Shown here one piece after another: positions 7,070 through 14,591 of a DNA stretch of 54,092 bases (position 1 is its first letter; each line of letters starts with the position of its first letter). The notes below the pieces were generated by a model. The model saw nothing but the letters and a program-made list of their open reading frames with translations. It made no database searches and was not told the origin of the DNA. Origin of the DNA: Roseiflexaceae bacterium (GTDB lineage Bacteria > Chloroflexota > Chloroflexia > Chloroflexales > Roseiflexaceae); contig CANJHS010000019.1 of the NCBI GenBank assembly GCA_947474225.1, positions 1 to 54,092 on the forward strand, written 5' to 3'. A program made the translations under genes and the position numbers.

Positions 7070-9088
7070 ATGACAACGTTGACCATCACCCCCCTGACGA
7101 TGCCCGGGGTAGCACTTGGTGCCGAAAATCCGCTACCGCGCTTCCGCGATCGTACAACCAATCGGACGGTCAGTGTGCACGCCAACATGCCTGCGCGCAA
7201 ACTCGAGATGCTCGGCTCTGAATGCGGTGCCCGCGTGCTCCCATACCGCATGCAAGAGACCTACACCCGCCAACGCGTCGACACAACCTATCAGACCATC
7301 GTGCTCGAGAATGACATTTTGCGGGCGACTTTTTTGCCTGCGGCTGGTGGCAGATTGCTTTCGCTCTTTCACATCCCGCTTCAACGCGAACTGCTAAACC
7401 GAAATCCCGTCTATCAGCCGGCAAACCTATCAGTCCGCAACGCATGGTTCTCAGGCGGGATCGAATGGAATGTCAGCCAATACGGACATACATTTGGCAC
7501 GTGTTCGCCCGTCTATGCAGCGGCCATTACCGGCCTCGATGGCGAACCAGGGTTGCGCTTGTATGAGTATGAACGGTGCAAAAATCTTTTTTGGCAGATC
7601 GATTTTTACCTGCCCCCAGGGTCACCGTGGCTGATCGCCCATACGCGTATCGCGAACCCCAACGACAATGAGACCTCGATGTACTGGTGGACCAATACCG
7701 CGGTCGACGAAGGGCCACAGGTGCGCGTACTTGCCCCAACAAAAGACATCATTTATACCGATTTGACGGGCAAGGGGTATGACTACGCCTATGGCGAGAT
7801 GCCGGTACTTTCCACATTCGACAACAAAGACGCCTCGTATTCGTTGCATTCGGGATCGGCAAATGAATACTTCTTCCAACCCGACGGTGTCGATATGCCG
7901 TGGGAAGCAGCCCTCGGCGCAGACGGATCGGGATTCATCGAAGCATCGACGCCGTTCCTGCGCTACCGCAAAATGTTCTGCTGGGGCAGTCATCAAGGCG
8001 GGCGGCATTGGCAAGAATTCTTGGCTCCCGGCGGCAAACCATACCTCGAGATCCAAGCCGGCCTGGCGCCGTCGCAACTGCACGGGTTAACCATGCCCGC
8101 ACGTGCTGATTGGCATTGGACGCAGGTATTTGGGCATATCCAAGGGGATCCGGCCATGGTACATCACCCCGATTGGCAGCACGCATGGCAAGGCGTCGAT
8201 CACCTCCTCAAAGGAAAACTCAGCGTGGCGAAACTCGCTGCACTGGATGCTCAATATGCTGCCCGTGCAGATACCCCCGGGACGAATATTTTGCAGCATG
8301 GCTCAGGCTGGGGTGCACTCGAAATTGCCCGTCGTGCAGGGAGCAATGAATCCGCTGTACCGGCGGCGTTTGTCTTCCCCATGACATCCATAGGACCAGA
8401 ACAGACCAAATGGCTGACGTTGCTGCGTACCGGCCAACTGCCCACGCAGACACCCAAAACAGCCCCCGGCGAGTGGATGGTGCAGCCCGCCTGGCGCACG
8501 ATGCTCGAACACAGCGCCGCGACCGCAACGGATTGGTATTCACTGTTGCACCTCGGCGTAATGCGGATGGAACACTTCGATGCACACGGCGCACACGCTG
8601 CATGGGAATCTTCGATTGCACTGCAGCCATCGGCTTGGGCATGGCGCAACTTGGCAGTGTTGGCACGTTGGGATGACGACATCGAACGCGCGTTGTATTG
8701 CATGGAACAGGCATGGCGACTCAACCCAACCGTGATGGAACTCGCCCAAGAGTACATGGAATTGCTGTGCGCGACGCATCGCTTTGCCGATGCCGCAGCA
8801 GTCTTCAACGTGTTACCGCCAGAGGTACTCATCCATGATCGCATCCAGATCCTGCATGCCCGCATCGCCCTCGAATTGGGCGACGAGGCTACCGTTGAAC
8901 GCTTGATGCAGCATGAGTATGCGGTCGTGCGTGAAGGCGAAACCGAACTGACCGACATCTGGTTTGGACTCTGGTATCGCCGCTCTGCGCAGGGTACGGC
9001 ACCGCTGAGCGAAGCACAGAAGCGCGACATTCGCCGCCTGCATCCACCACCGGCACACATTGACTTCCGCGCAATAAACAAAGAATAA
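7070..9088 (+). CDS. DUF5107 domain protein with C-terminal TPR-like repeats
   Basis: This is a large protein of 672 aa. Residues up to about 360 form a beta-rich domain typical of DUF5107, with aromatic-rich segments such as WFSGGIEWNVSQYGHTFGTCSP and WGSHQGGRHWQEFLAPGG. This resembles galactose-mutarotase-like carbohydrate-binding folds and suggests a sugar substrate. The second half has helical TPR-type repeats (for example WAWRNLAVLARWDDDIERALYCMEQAWRLNP). No signal peptide is seen. The ATG at 7070 has GGAG 8 nt upstream; the frame continues upstream without homology. No transport or glycosidase genes are adjacent, so the sugar link rests on the family alone. A 67-bp heptamer array starts in the TAA stop codon. 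Confidence 0.8.
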   Translation: MTTLTITPLTMPGVALGAENPLPRFRDRTTNRTVSVHANMPARKLEMLGSECGARVLPYRMQETYTRQRVDTTYQTIVLENDILRATFLPAAGGRLLSLFHIPLQRELLNRNPVYQPANLSVRNAWFSGGIEWNVSQYGHTFGTCSPVYAAAITGLDGEPGLRLYEYERCKNLFWQIDFYLPPGSPWLIAHTRIANPNDNETSMYWWTNTAVDEGPQVRVLAPTKDIIYTDLTGKGYDYAYGEMPVLSTFDNKDASYSLHSGSANEYFFQPDGVDMPWEAALGADGSGFIEASTPFLRYRKMFCWGSHQGGRHWQEFLAPGGKPYLEIQAGLAPSQLHGLTMPARADWHWTQVFGHIQGDPAMVHHPDWQHAWQGVDHLLKGKLSVAKLAALDAQYAARADTPGTNILQHGSGWGALEIARRAGSNESAVPAAFVFPMTSIGPEQTKWLTLLRTGQLPTQTPKTAPGEWMVQPAWRTMLEHSAATATDWYSLLHLGVMRMEHFDAHGAHAAWESSIALQPSAWAWRNLAVLARWDDDIERALYCMEQAWRLNPTVMELAQEYMELLCATHRFADAAAVFNVLPPEVLIHDRIQILHARIALELGDEATVERLMQHEYAVVREGETELTDIWFGLWYRRSAQGTAPLSEAQKRDIRRLHPPPAHIDFRAINKE

Positions 9089-9154
9089 GTTATCAGTTAT
9101 CAGTTATCAGTTATCAGTTATCAGTTATCAGTTATCAGTTATCAGTTATCAGTT
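9088..9154 (+). repeat. Heptanucleotide tandem array, unit AGTTATC, about 9.5 copies
   Basis: The first base is the last base of the TAA stop of the DUF5107/TPR gene. The unit is identical to that of the array at 748. The 340 bp up to the next gene hold only this array, a 36-bp palindrome and a further array; I see no gene there. Confidence 0.95.
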
Positions 9155-9297
9155 GGTTGCGGGCGATAGTTTCTTTGTGTTGTTCGTGGGTGCATGTGTG
9201 TCGCCTGTGGTTGAGCAAAGGTCATTGATATCGTAGATGTTAAAAACACCGTGCGGGCTCATGCATGCCGAATGTCACTTTCTACCCCGGCGTTGCT

Positions 9298-9333
9298 TTC
9301 GAGCGGGGCTTTTTGCAAAAAGCCCCGCTCGAA
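9298..9333. repeat. Perfect 36-bp palindrome, member 1 of a two-copy family
   Basis: The arm TTCGAGCGGGGCTTTTTG is followed by its exact complement. The inner 30 bp correspond to the palindrome at 17500-17529: both arms differ at two positions, and each difference is compensated in the other arm. It may act as a bidirectional terminator between the convergent DUF5107 and DUF6508-like genes. Confidence 0.85.
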
Positions 9334-9462
9334 TAGATGTAGCATATGGATTCCTGTCGGACCGTTACTCCTCACGACTCACTAAAAAAGAAGCAAATTC
9401 GCCGGCAATCCCATTTTCTGTGGCGATGATGATCAACGTCGGAGTGATTTCACCTCCATTTC

Positions 9463-9494
9463 TTCTGATTTCTGATTTCTGATTTCTGATTTCT
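9463..9494 (-). repeat. Heptanucleotide tandem array, unit AGAAATC on the reverse strand, about 4.5 copies
   Basis: On the given strand TGATTTC is repeated four times plus a partial unit. On the reverse strand the array starts in the TGA stop of the DUF6508-like gene, the same placement as the arrays after other genes here. Confidence 0.9.
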
Positions 9495-9919
9495 CACTCC
9501 GTCGCTTCGGCACGCAACTCGAGCAAGCGTCGCAATGCTGCTGGGATGACTCCAGACGCAATCAAATCCCCAGTCGACGCAAAACCGAAATGTTCGCCGC
9601 GTGTGCAGCCATGCAGCACGCGACGAATCTGATTGGCGCTTGCGGATTCCATCGCAGTGCAGGTTGCAAACGCACTCAACAGGCTTATTCCCGCTTCAAT
9701 ACCGGGCGCGTCTTCGGGGAGCAATTCGTATGGATGCACCCCTGTGCACATCGAAATATATACCTCTCTAAAGTGCATGACTGCGTCGACATATGGCAAT
9801 GTCATGTTGTATTCGCCTTTCGGGAGGAATGGCGTAAAGCCCGGTGCTTCAAATACAGGGAGAAACAGAGTCAGTTGATCAATCTGCTGTTTGGTCATTG
9901 CGGGTGGATTCTGCGTCAT
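9494..9919 (-). CDS. DUF6508-like protein
   Basis: This is a 141-aa protein of unknown function. The C-terminal half carries what I recall as the DUF6508 pattern: a helix (SANQIRRVLHGCTRGEHF) with a conserved R-G-E-x-F, then a segment ending GVIPAALRRLLEL. The N-terminal KQQIDQLTLFLPVFEAPGF also fits. There are no membrane segments or signal peptide. The ATG at 9919 has AAAGGAC about 8 nt upstream; M8 is an alternative. It stands alone between the DUF5107 gene (convergent) and guaB (divergent). The family call is from memory of the motif and is moderate. Confidence 0.6.
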   Translation of the reverse strand: MTQNPPAMTKQQIDQLTLFLPVFEAPGFTPFLPKGEYNMTLPYVDAVMHFREVYISMCTGVHPYELLPEDAPGIEAGISLLSAFATCTAMESASANQIRRVLHGCTRGEHFGFASTGDLIASGVIPAALRRLLELRAEATE

Positions 9920-9997
9920 TCGATGTGTCCTTTACAATGAACCATGCCTGCGCATTCACGTAATACTGCAAGTATACAACCGCCCACCCCTGCGTCC

Positions 9998-10020
9998 ACT
10001 GATAACTGATAACTGATAAC
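9998..10020 (-). repeat. Short heptanucleotide array, about 3.3 copies
   Basis: GATAACT repeats lie 13 bp upstream of the guaB -35 box. This is the only array in the set not placed at a stop codon. On the reverse strand the unit is AGTTATC. Confidence 0.85.
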
Positions 10021-10032
10021 GGCTCCCATGCA

Positions 10033-10061
10033 TTGACGCAATTTTGGCTTCGTCGTATGAT
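10033..10061 (+). promoter_or_regulatory. Sigma70-type promoter of guaB
   Basis: TTGACG (10033-10038) and TATGAT (10056-10061) have a 17-bp spacer. The predicted leader before the GTG start is about 35 nt. Confidence 0.75.
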
Positions 10062-10103
10062 GGGAAGAATATTTTTCGACCGATACAAGCACTGGAGGCG
10101 GTT

Positions 10104-11579
10104 GTGACAATCGATTGGGATGACAAATTTGCTCGTGAAGCACTGACGTTCGATGACGTATTGCTCATCCCCGCCGCATCGGATGTACTGCCATCGACGA
10201 CTGACGTACGCACCTGGCTGACCCGCGGGATTCCGATGAATTTACCATTGGTCAGTGCCGCCATGGACACCGTGACCGAGCATCGTTTGGCGATTGCAAT
10301 GGCCCGTGAAGGCGGCATTGGTATCATCCACAAAAATCTATCGATCGACGATCAGGTCGAGATGGCGCGCAAGGTCAAGCGCTCCGAGAATGGGATGATA
10401 ACCGACCCAATTACGATGAACCACGATCGCACCGTCGGCGACGCGCTGGATATGATGGCCGAATACCGCATCTCGGGCATTCCCATTACCACCGCAAACG
10501 GCGATTTGGTCGGTATTGTGACCAACCGCGATCTACGCTTCGAGACCGACCGCACGCGCCCCATCAGCGAGCTGATGACCGGAGAAAATCTGGTTACCGT
10601 GCCCGAAGGGACCACACTCGAGCAGGCCAAAGAACTCCTCCACAAACACCGCATCGAAAAAGTCCTCGTCGTCGATCACAATGGCCGTTTGTCGGGCATG
10701 ATTACGGTCAAAGACATCATGAAGCAAATCGAATACCCGATGGCCTGCAAAGACGATCAGGGTCGCTTGCGTGTCGGTGCAGCGGTCGGTGTCAGCGGTG
10801 ACTTCCTGTTGCGTGCCGAAGCATTGCTCAAGGTCGGTGTGGATGTCCTTTGTGTCGACACCGCCCACGGCCATTCGAGCGGCGTCCTCAAAGGTGTCGA
10901 GAAAATCCGCGACCAATTCCCCAACGCCCAACTCATCGTCGGCAACATCTCGACCGGCGCTGCCGCGCGGGCCCTGTGTGAAAGGGGCGTCGACGGCATC
11001 AAAGTCGGTCAAGGTCCCGGCAGCATTTGCACGACGCGGGTCGTATCGGGCGCTGGCATGCCACAAATAACGGCTATTTCGGAGTGTGCCAAAGTTGCTG
11101 ATACGTTCGGCATTCCTGTCATCGGCGACGGCGGCATCCGCTATAGCGGCGATATCACCAAAGCCATTGCTGCCGGTGCGCAAAGTGTGATGATGGGCTC
11201 GATGTTTGCCGGTACCGACGAGAGCCCAGGCGAGACAGTACTGTACGAAGGTCGTTCCTACAAAATCTACCGCGGTATGGGTTCGATCGATGCGATGCAG
11301 CAAGGCGGCGGAGAACGCTATTTCCAGAATACCCGCGAAGGGCGTAAGCTGGTTGCCGAGGGCATCGTCGGCCGCGTGCCGTTCAAAGGCGCTGTGGGCG
11401 ATACCATCTATCAGCTCGTCGGTGGGCTCAAAGCCGGGATGGGCTATGTAGGCACTGCGACCATCCAGGATTTGCGTGTCAACGCGCGCTTCAACCGGAT
11501 TAGTATGGCAAGTCTGACCGAGTCGCACCCGCACGATGTGACCGTCACCAAAGAAGCACCCAACTACGGCCAACGCTAA
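10104..11579 (+). CDS. guaB: IMP dehydrogenase
   Basis: The enzyme oxidises IMP to XMP with NAD, the committed step of GMP synthesis. At 491 aa it is the normal bacterial length. The catalytic-barrel start FDDVLLIPA, two CBS domains inserted at about residues 95-210 ([38 protein letters not shown]), the NAD-binding DTAHGHS, the active-site loop GPGSICTTR with its cysteine, and the [11 protein letters not shown] and YRGMGS segments are all present. The GTG at 10104 is preferred because GGAGG lies 5 nt upstream and the protein then begins like other IMPDHs. The MntA antitoxin gene follows after 10 bp with its ribosome site on the guaB stop, so the two are probably co-transcribed. Confidence 0.97.
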   Translation: MTIDWDDKFAREALTFDDVLLIPAASDVLPSTTDVRTWLTRGIPMNLPLVSAAMDTVTEHRLAIAMAREGGIGIIHKNLSIDDQVEMARKVKRSENGMITDPITMNHDRTVGDALDMMAEYRISGIPITTANGDLVGIVTNRDLRFETDRTRPISELMTGENLVTVPEGTTLEQAKELLHKHRIEKVLVVDHNGRLSGMITVKDIMKQIEYPMACKDDQGRLRVGAAVGVSGDFLLRAEALLKVGVDVLCVDTAHGHSSGVLKGVEKIRDQFPNAQLIVGNISTGAAARALCERGVDGIKVGQGPGSICTTRVVSGAGMPQITAISECAKVADTFGIPVIGDGGIRYSGDITKAIAAGAQSVMMGSMFAGTDESPGETVLYEGRSYKIYRGMGSIDAMQQGGGERYFQNTREGRKLVAEGIVGRVPFKGAVGDTIYQLVGGLKAGMGYVGTATIQDLRVNARFNRISMASLTESHPHDVTVTKEAPNYGQR

Positions 11580-11589
11580 AGGGACAGCG

Positions 11590-11997
11590 ATGGAAGAAAT
11601 CATCGTCTCGCAGATTACACAGGCATTTCCTACGACCCAAGCAATCTATCTGTTTGGGTCGTTCGGCACGGCCGACGAGCGCCCCGCGAGCGACATCGAC
11701 ATCGCCGTTGTCCTCCCTTTTGACATTGCCAAAACCGCAACCGCAGCGTTGCACGAACTCACCATCGACCTGATGCTCCAAACTGGTCGGGCGATTGACC
11801 TCGTTAATCTGCGTCAGGCAGATACCATATTGCAGTTTGAAGTCATCAGCACGGGGAGGCGCATCGCAGCCCCGCAGCGCCTCGAGAGTGACCTGTATGA
11901 GCTGGTGATTATCAAAACGTATCAATACTTTCATCGCGAACGTGCCGACATTGTCGCCCATGGCCTACAAACAGGGAGGTTTTATGCACGTCGATGA
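11590..11997 (+). CDS. mntA: MntA-type nucleotidyltransferase antitoxin (type VII TA)
   Basis: This is a 135-aa minimal nucleotidyltransferase. The signature GSx10DxD is exact: G23-S24, ten residues, then D35-I36-D37 (GSFGTADERPASDID). In characterised systems MntA neutralises HepT by adding AMP to a tyrosine near the HepT active site. Its gene overlaps hepT by 14 bp, implying translational coupling. The ribosome site AAAGGGA lies over the guaB stop region, and I see no separate promoter in the 10-bp gap. The pair is thus expected to be expressed with guaB, an unusual housekeeping host for a TA module. Confidence 0.9.
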   Translation: MEEIIVSQITQAFPTTQAIYLFGSFGTADERPASDIDIAVVLPFDIAKTATAALHELTIDLMLQTGRAIDLVNLRQADTILQFEVISTGRRIAAPQRLESDLYELVIIKTYQYFHRERADIVAHGLQTGRFYARR

Positions 11998-12412
11998 CGT
12001 CATCCTCGCCAAACGCACATCCATCGAGCGTTGTATCGCGCAGATCGAAGCGTATTTGACCCAGCGGTCGGACATTCCCTTTGCGGCAGACTATTTTACC
12101 CAAGACGCGGTCACGATGAACATCCAACGAACCTGCGAAGCCTGTATCGATATTGCCAATCGAGTGGTACGGGTGCGCCGCTTGGGGACTCCCAAAGAAT
12201 CCCGTGCCAGCTTCATCCTGCTCGCCGAAGCCGGCATCATCGATCCCGCACTGCGACGGAGCATGCTGGGGTTGGTGGGATTTCGCAATATCCTGGTGCA
12301 CCAATACACGCGCCTCGATATCACCATCTTACAAACGGTCATCAGCACGCACATCTACGATGCACTCACCTTTGCGCAGGCCATGGTCGTGTTGCCCCAG
12401 CCAGAGCAGTAG
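11984..12412 (+). CDS. hepT: HepT-like HEPN toxin (type VII TA)
   Basis: This 142-aa helical HEPN-domain protein is the predicted RNA-cutting toxin of the pair. The catalytic R-x4-H-x-Y motif is intact at R101, H106 and Y108 (FRNILVHQY); the tyrosine is the residue AMPylated in studied homologues. The ATG at 11984 has GGGAGG 4 nt upstream within the 3' end of mntA. The length matches HepT proteins (about 130-145 aa). An intact active site and an intact antitoxin suggest a working module. A structured, terminator-ended region follows directly. Confidence 0.9.
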   Translation: MHVDDVILAKRTSIERCIAQIEAYLTQRSDIPFAADYFTQDAVTMNIQRTCEACIDIANRVVRVRRLGTPKESRASFILLAEAGIIDPALRRSMLGLVGFRNILVHQYTRLDITILQTVISTHIYDALTFAQAMVVLPQPEQ

Positions 12413-12427
12413 TAGGGGAAAAGCTTC

Positions 12428-12670
12428 GCCGTGCTGCCTTATGGTCACGGCCGCTCATCATCAGGTACACGAATGGTGTCGATACTGGGCGGACAACTGT
12501 TCCTCTGCGTGGATTGGTTGCCGTGCGAAACACCTGCCCCTGGGTAGGCGCGCAGAGACGCCCACCTACCAGCTGCTCACCGGCAATCCAGTGGCAGCAG
12601 CAGATTTCGCCGGTACGACGCATACAAGAGACAGCAACGCGGGAGCGGCACATGCCGCTCCCGCGCTTTT
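12428..12670 (+). ncRNA. Candidate structured RNA, 6S-like long hairpin topology
   Basis: The 276 bp between hepT and copZ code for nothing convincing, but they fold by eye into one long interrupted hairpin. The outer helix pairs 12476-12491 with 12608-12621 (GTGTCG/CGACGC, TAC/GTA, GGCG/CGCC). The middle helix pairs TGGATT 12510-12515 with AATCCA 12585-12590 and GCCG 12520-12523 with CGGC 12581-12584. A bubble follows, then an apical stem pairs CTGG 12540-12543 with CCAG 12569-12572 and TAGG with CCTA. A separate GCCGTG/CACGGC hairpin (12428-12451) precedes it, and a strong plus-strand terminator ends it. Size and a bubble flanked by long stems recall 6S RNA, but I cannot verify that identity. 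It could be a hepT 3'UTR element or an independent transcript. Confidence 0.45.
12639..12670 (+). terminator. Strong rho-independent terminator
   Basis: GCGGGAGCGGCA (12639-12650) and its perfect complement (12653-12664) enclose a 2-base spacer, followed by GCTTTTT. It terminates the guaB-mntA-hepT transcript and/or the candidate RNA. Confidence 0.9.
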
Positions 12671-12688
12671 TCCAACATACCAATCGTC

Positions 12689-12898
12689 CTACTGGGCGAC
12701 GACCTCGTCGAAGCCTGCTTCGTTGATGGCAGCGACCAACATCAATGGCGCGACATCGGCGTGCTCGATGGTGACGATTTTGGTGGGGATATCAATGTTG
12801 ACGGTGCGCACGCCGGCGACGTCTTTGACTTCGTTGGTGATAGAACGGACACAGTGGTCGCACGAAATACCGGCGACATGGTACGTGGTGGTGGTCAT
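12689..12898 (-). CDS. copZ: Copper chaperone, heavy-metal-associated (HMA) domain
   Basis: This 69-aa protein is a single HMA domain. The metal-binding CxxC is C13-D-H-C16 in GISCDHC, followed by the usual VRSITNEVKDVAGV helix. Proteins of this type carry Cu(I) to P-type ATPases or regulators, but no copper ATPase is in the window. The usual Met before the CxxC motif (GMxCxxC) is Ile here, which occurs in some members. The ATG at 12898 has AAGGAG about 6 nt upstream. It is transcribed divergently from mtnP. Confidence 0.88.
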   Translation of the reverse strand: MTTTTYHVAGISCDHCVRSITNEVKDVAGVRTVNIDIPTKIVTIEHADVAPLMLVAAINEAGFDEVVAQ

Positions 12899-12984
12899 AC
12901 TGGGACTCCTTCTATGCATTCGATGTGCACAAATTCAGTATAAAATGATGCTACATTCACGTCAATTACCAATATGAGGCATAG

Positions 12985-13851
12985 ATGAACGCGACGATAG
13001 GGGTCATCGGTGGCAGTGGCTTGTACAGCATGCCCGGTCTTACCGATGTCGAGACGATCCAGCTCACCACACCATTTGGCGCTCCCAGTGATGCGTATGT
13101 GATAGGGACGATTGCGGGCCAGCGCGTGGCATTTTTACCGCGACACGGGATTGGACACCGCTATACCCCTACCGAAGTGCCGGTGCGGGCAAATATCTAC
13201 GGATTCCGTATGCTCGGCGTACGCTCACTGATTGCGGTCAGTGCCGTGGGTAGCCTGCGCGACGACTACGCACCAGGCCAGATTGTCATCCCGACACAGT
13301 TGTATGACCGGACCACCGGGATGCGCCCCAATACCTTCTTTGGCGATGGGATTGTGGCACACGTGGCCTTTGACAAGCCATTTGATGCGGGCTTGAGCGA
13401 CCGCCTGGCTGCTGCTGCAACCGCTGCCGGCGCCGCGTTCCATCGCGGCGGGACCTATGTGTGTATGGAAGGTCCACAGTTCTCGACCCTGGCCGAGAGC
13501 AACGAAAACCGCCGGCGCGGGTTTGACCTGATCGGGATGACCGCCTTGCCCGAAGCCAAACTCGCCCGCGAAGCCGAGATTGCCTATGCCATGCTGGCCT
13601 GTGTCACCGATTACGACTGTTGGCATCCGGCACACGACGCAGTCACGGTCGAGACGGTCGTTGCCACGATGCACGCCAATGTGGCTATGGCCCAAGACAT
13701 CATCCGCCGCGTCGTGCCGCTGATCGGCACGGGCTTCGACAGCCCGGCCCATCGTGCCTTGGCCGCGGCCATTATGACCAATCCTGCCGTGATTCCCGCG
13801 GCACGGCGTGCCCAACTCGCTCTTTTGCTCGATCCCTATCTACAGAAGTGA
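12985..13851 (+). CDS. mtnP: S-methyl-5'-thioadenosine phosphorylase
   Basis: The enzyme cleaves methylthioadenosine with phosphate to adenine and methylthioribose-1-phosphate, the first step of methionine salvage. At 288 aa it has normal length for this purine nucleoside phosphorylase family. Motifs are GGSGLY at residues 9-14, the phosphate-binding RHG, EGPQFSTLAES (more often with Arg before AES) and GMTALPEAKLA. The Asp of the TDYDCWH stretch marks adenine specificity in the MTAP branch. No other methionine-salvage genes follow; instead a PIG-L deacetylase starts 5 bp downstream, then a transporter and an amidohydrolase. This could mean salvage of an unusual nucleoside. Confidence 0.93.
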   Translation: MNATIGVIGGSGLYSMPGLTDVETIQLTTPFGAPSDAYVIGTIAGQRVAFLPRHGIGHRYTPTEVPVRANIYGFRMLGVRSLIAVSAVGSLRDDYAPGQIVIPTQLYDRTTGMRPNTFFGDGIVAHVAFDKPFDAGLSDRLAAAATAAGAAFHRGGTYVCMEGPQFSTLAESNENRRRGFDLIGMTALPEAKLAREAEIAYAMLACVTDYDCWHPAHDAVTVETVVATMHANVAMAQDIIRRVVPLIGTGFDSPAHRALAAAIMTNPAVIPAARRAQLALLLDPYLQK

Positions 13852-13856
13852 CAATC

Positions 13857-14591
13857 ATGACAAGCGCACCCAAACCCGTCTGCATGTCTATCATGGCGCA
13901 TCCCGATGACGCCGAGTTCAGTAGCACTGGTACGTTGCTCACCTGGATCAACGAAGGCTACGACGCCTACATCTGTGTCATCACCGACGCCTCCGCAGGC
14001 GGATCCGACGATTCCACTGACCTCAGCCTGGCTGCTCGGCAGGTCACCATCGACACCCGCAAGAAAGAACAAGCCGAAGCAGGCCGCATTCTCGGGCTCA
14101 AAGGGGTCATCCACCTGGATTACCCCGATGGTCGGCTCTACCCGACACTCCAGCTGCGCAAAGACCTGGTGCGCGTGATGCGTACTTACAAGCCGACCCG
14201 TCTGATTTGTCAATCACCCGAGCGCTTCTGGGGGACGCCACTGGGCATCGCCCGCTACCATCCCGATCACATCGCTGCGGGGACTGCCACGTTGGCGGCT
14301 GCCTACCCAGCGTCACAAAACCCCTGGGACTTCCCCGAGCTGATGACCGAAGAAGGGTTGCTCCCACACAAAATTCCCGAGTTCTACATTGTGGGCACGC
14401 CGATGCCGAATGTCGCCATCGACATCACGGCAGTCTTCGACAAAAAGCTGGCAGCCTTGCACGCACATGCGAGCCAAGTCGGCGCAGTCAATCCCGAGCT
14501 CGACAAACGCATGCGCGATTGGGCAGTCGAATTGGGTGAACGTTTCAATCTGCCCATGGCCGAGATATTCCACAAAACGGAGAACCTCTAG
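13857..14591 (+). CDS. PIG-L/LmbE family zinc deacetylase
   Basis: This 244-aa protein has the LmbE-type zinc site: AHPDDAE near residues 15-21 and the distal HPDH within RYHPDHIAAG. Family members remove acetyl groups from N-acetylglucosaminyl conjugates (mycothiol and bacillithiol synthesis, GPI anchors) and related substrates; the acceptor here is unknown. The ATG at 13857 is 5 bp past the mtnP stop, and the next gene starts at the base after its own stop, so it sits inside a tight operon. The extended C-terminal part (VAIDITAVFDKKLAALHAHASQ) is normal for the family. Confidence 0.88.
   Translation: MTSAPKPVCMSIMAHPDDAEFSSTGTLLTWINEGYDAYICVITDASAGGSDDSTDLSLAARQVTIDTRKKEQAEAGRILGLKGVIHLDYPDGRLYPTLQLRKDLVRVMRTYKPTRLICQSPERFWGTPLGIARYHPDHIAAGTATLAAAYPASQNPWDFPELMTEEGLLPHKIPEFYIVGTPMPNVAIDITAVFDKKLAALHAHASQVGAVNPELDKRMRDWAVELGERFNLPMAEIFHKTENL

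Noticed and set aside
9237..9482. Possible small gene in the gap after the DUF5107/TPR gene
   Set aside because: It crosses the perfect 36-bp palindrome and ends in the TGATTTC array; its composition is not protein-like.
748..10020. Heptamer arrays as a CRISPR array
   Set aside because: The repeats are 7 bp, directly abutting, without spacers, and no cas genes are in the window.
11590..12412. mntA/hepT region as a defence island
   Set aside because: No restriction, retron, CRISPR or phage genes surround it; its neighbours are guaB and copZ.
12439..12640. Candidate RNA at hepT-copZ as RNase P RNA or SRP RNA
   Set aside because: The reverse strand has GAGGAACAGTTGTCC, which does not fit GAGGAAnnUCC, and the terminator is on the plus strand. 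The SRP apical GGAA/asymmetric loop motif is absent.
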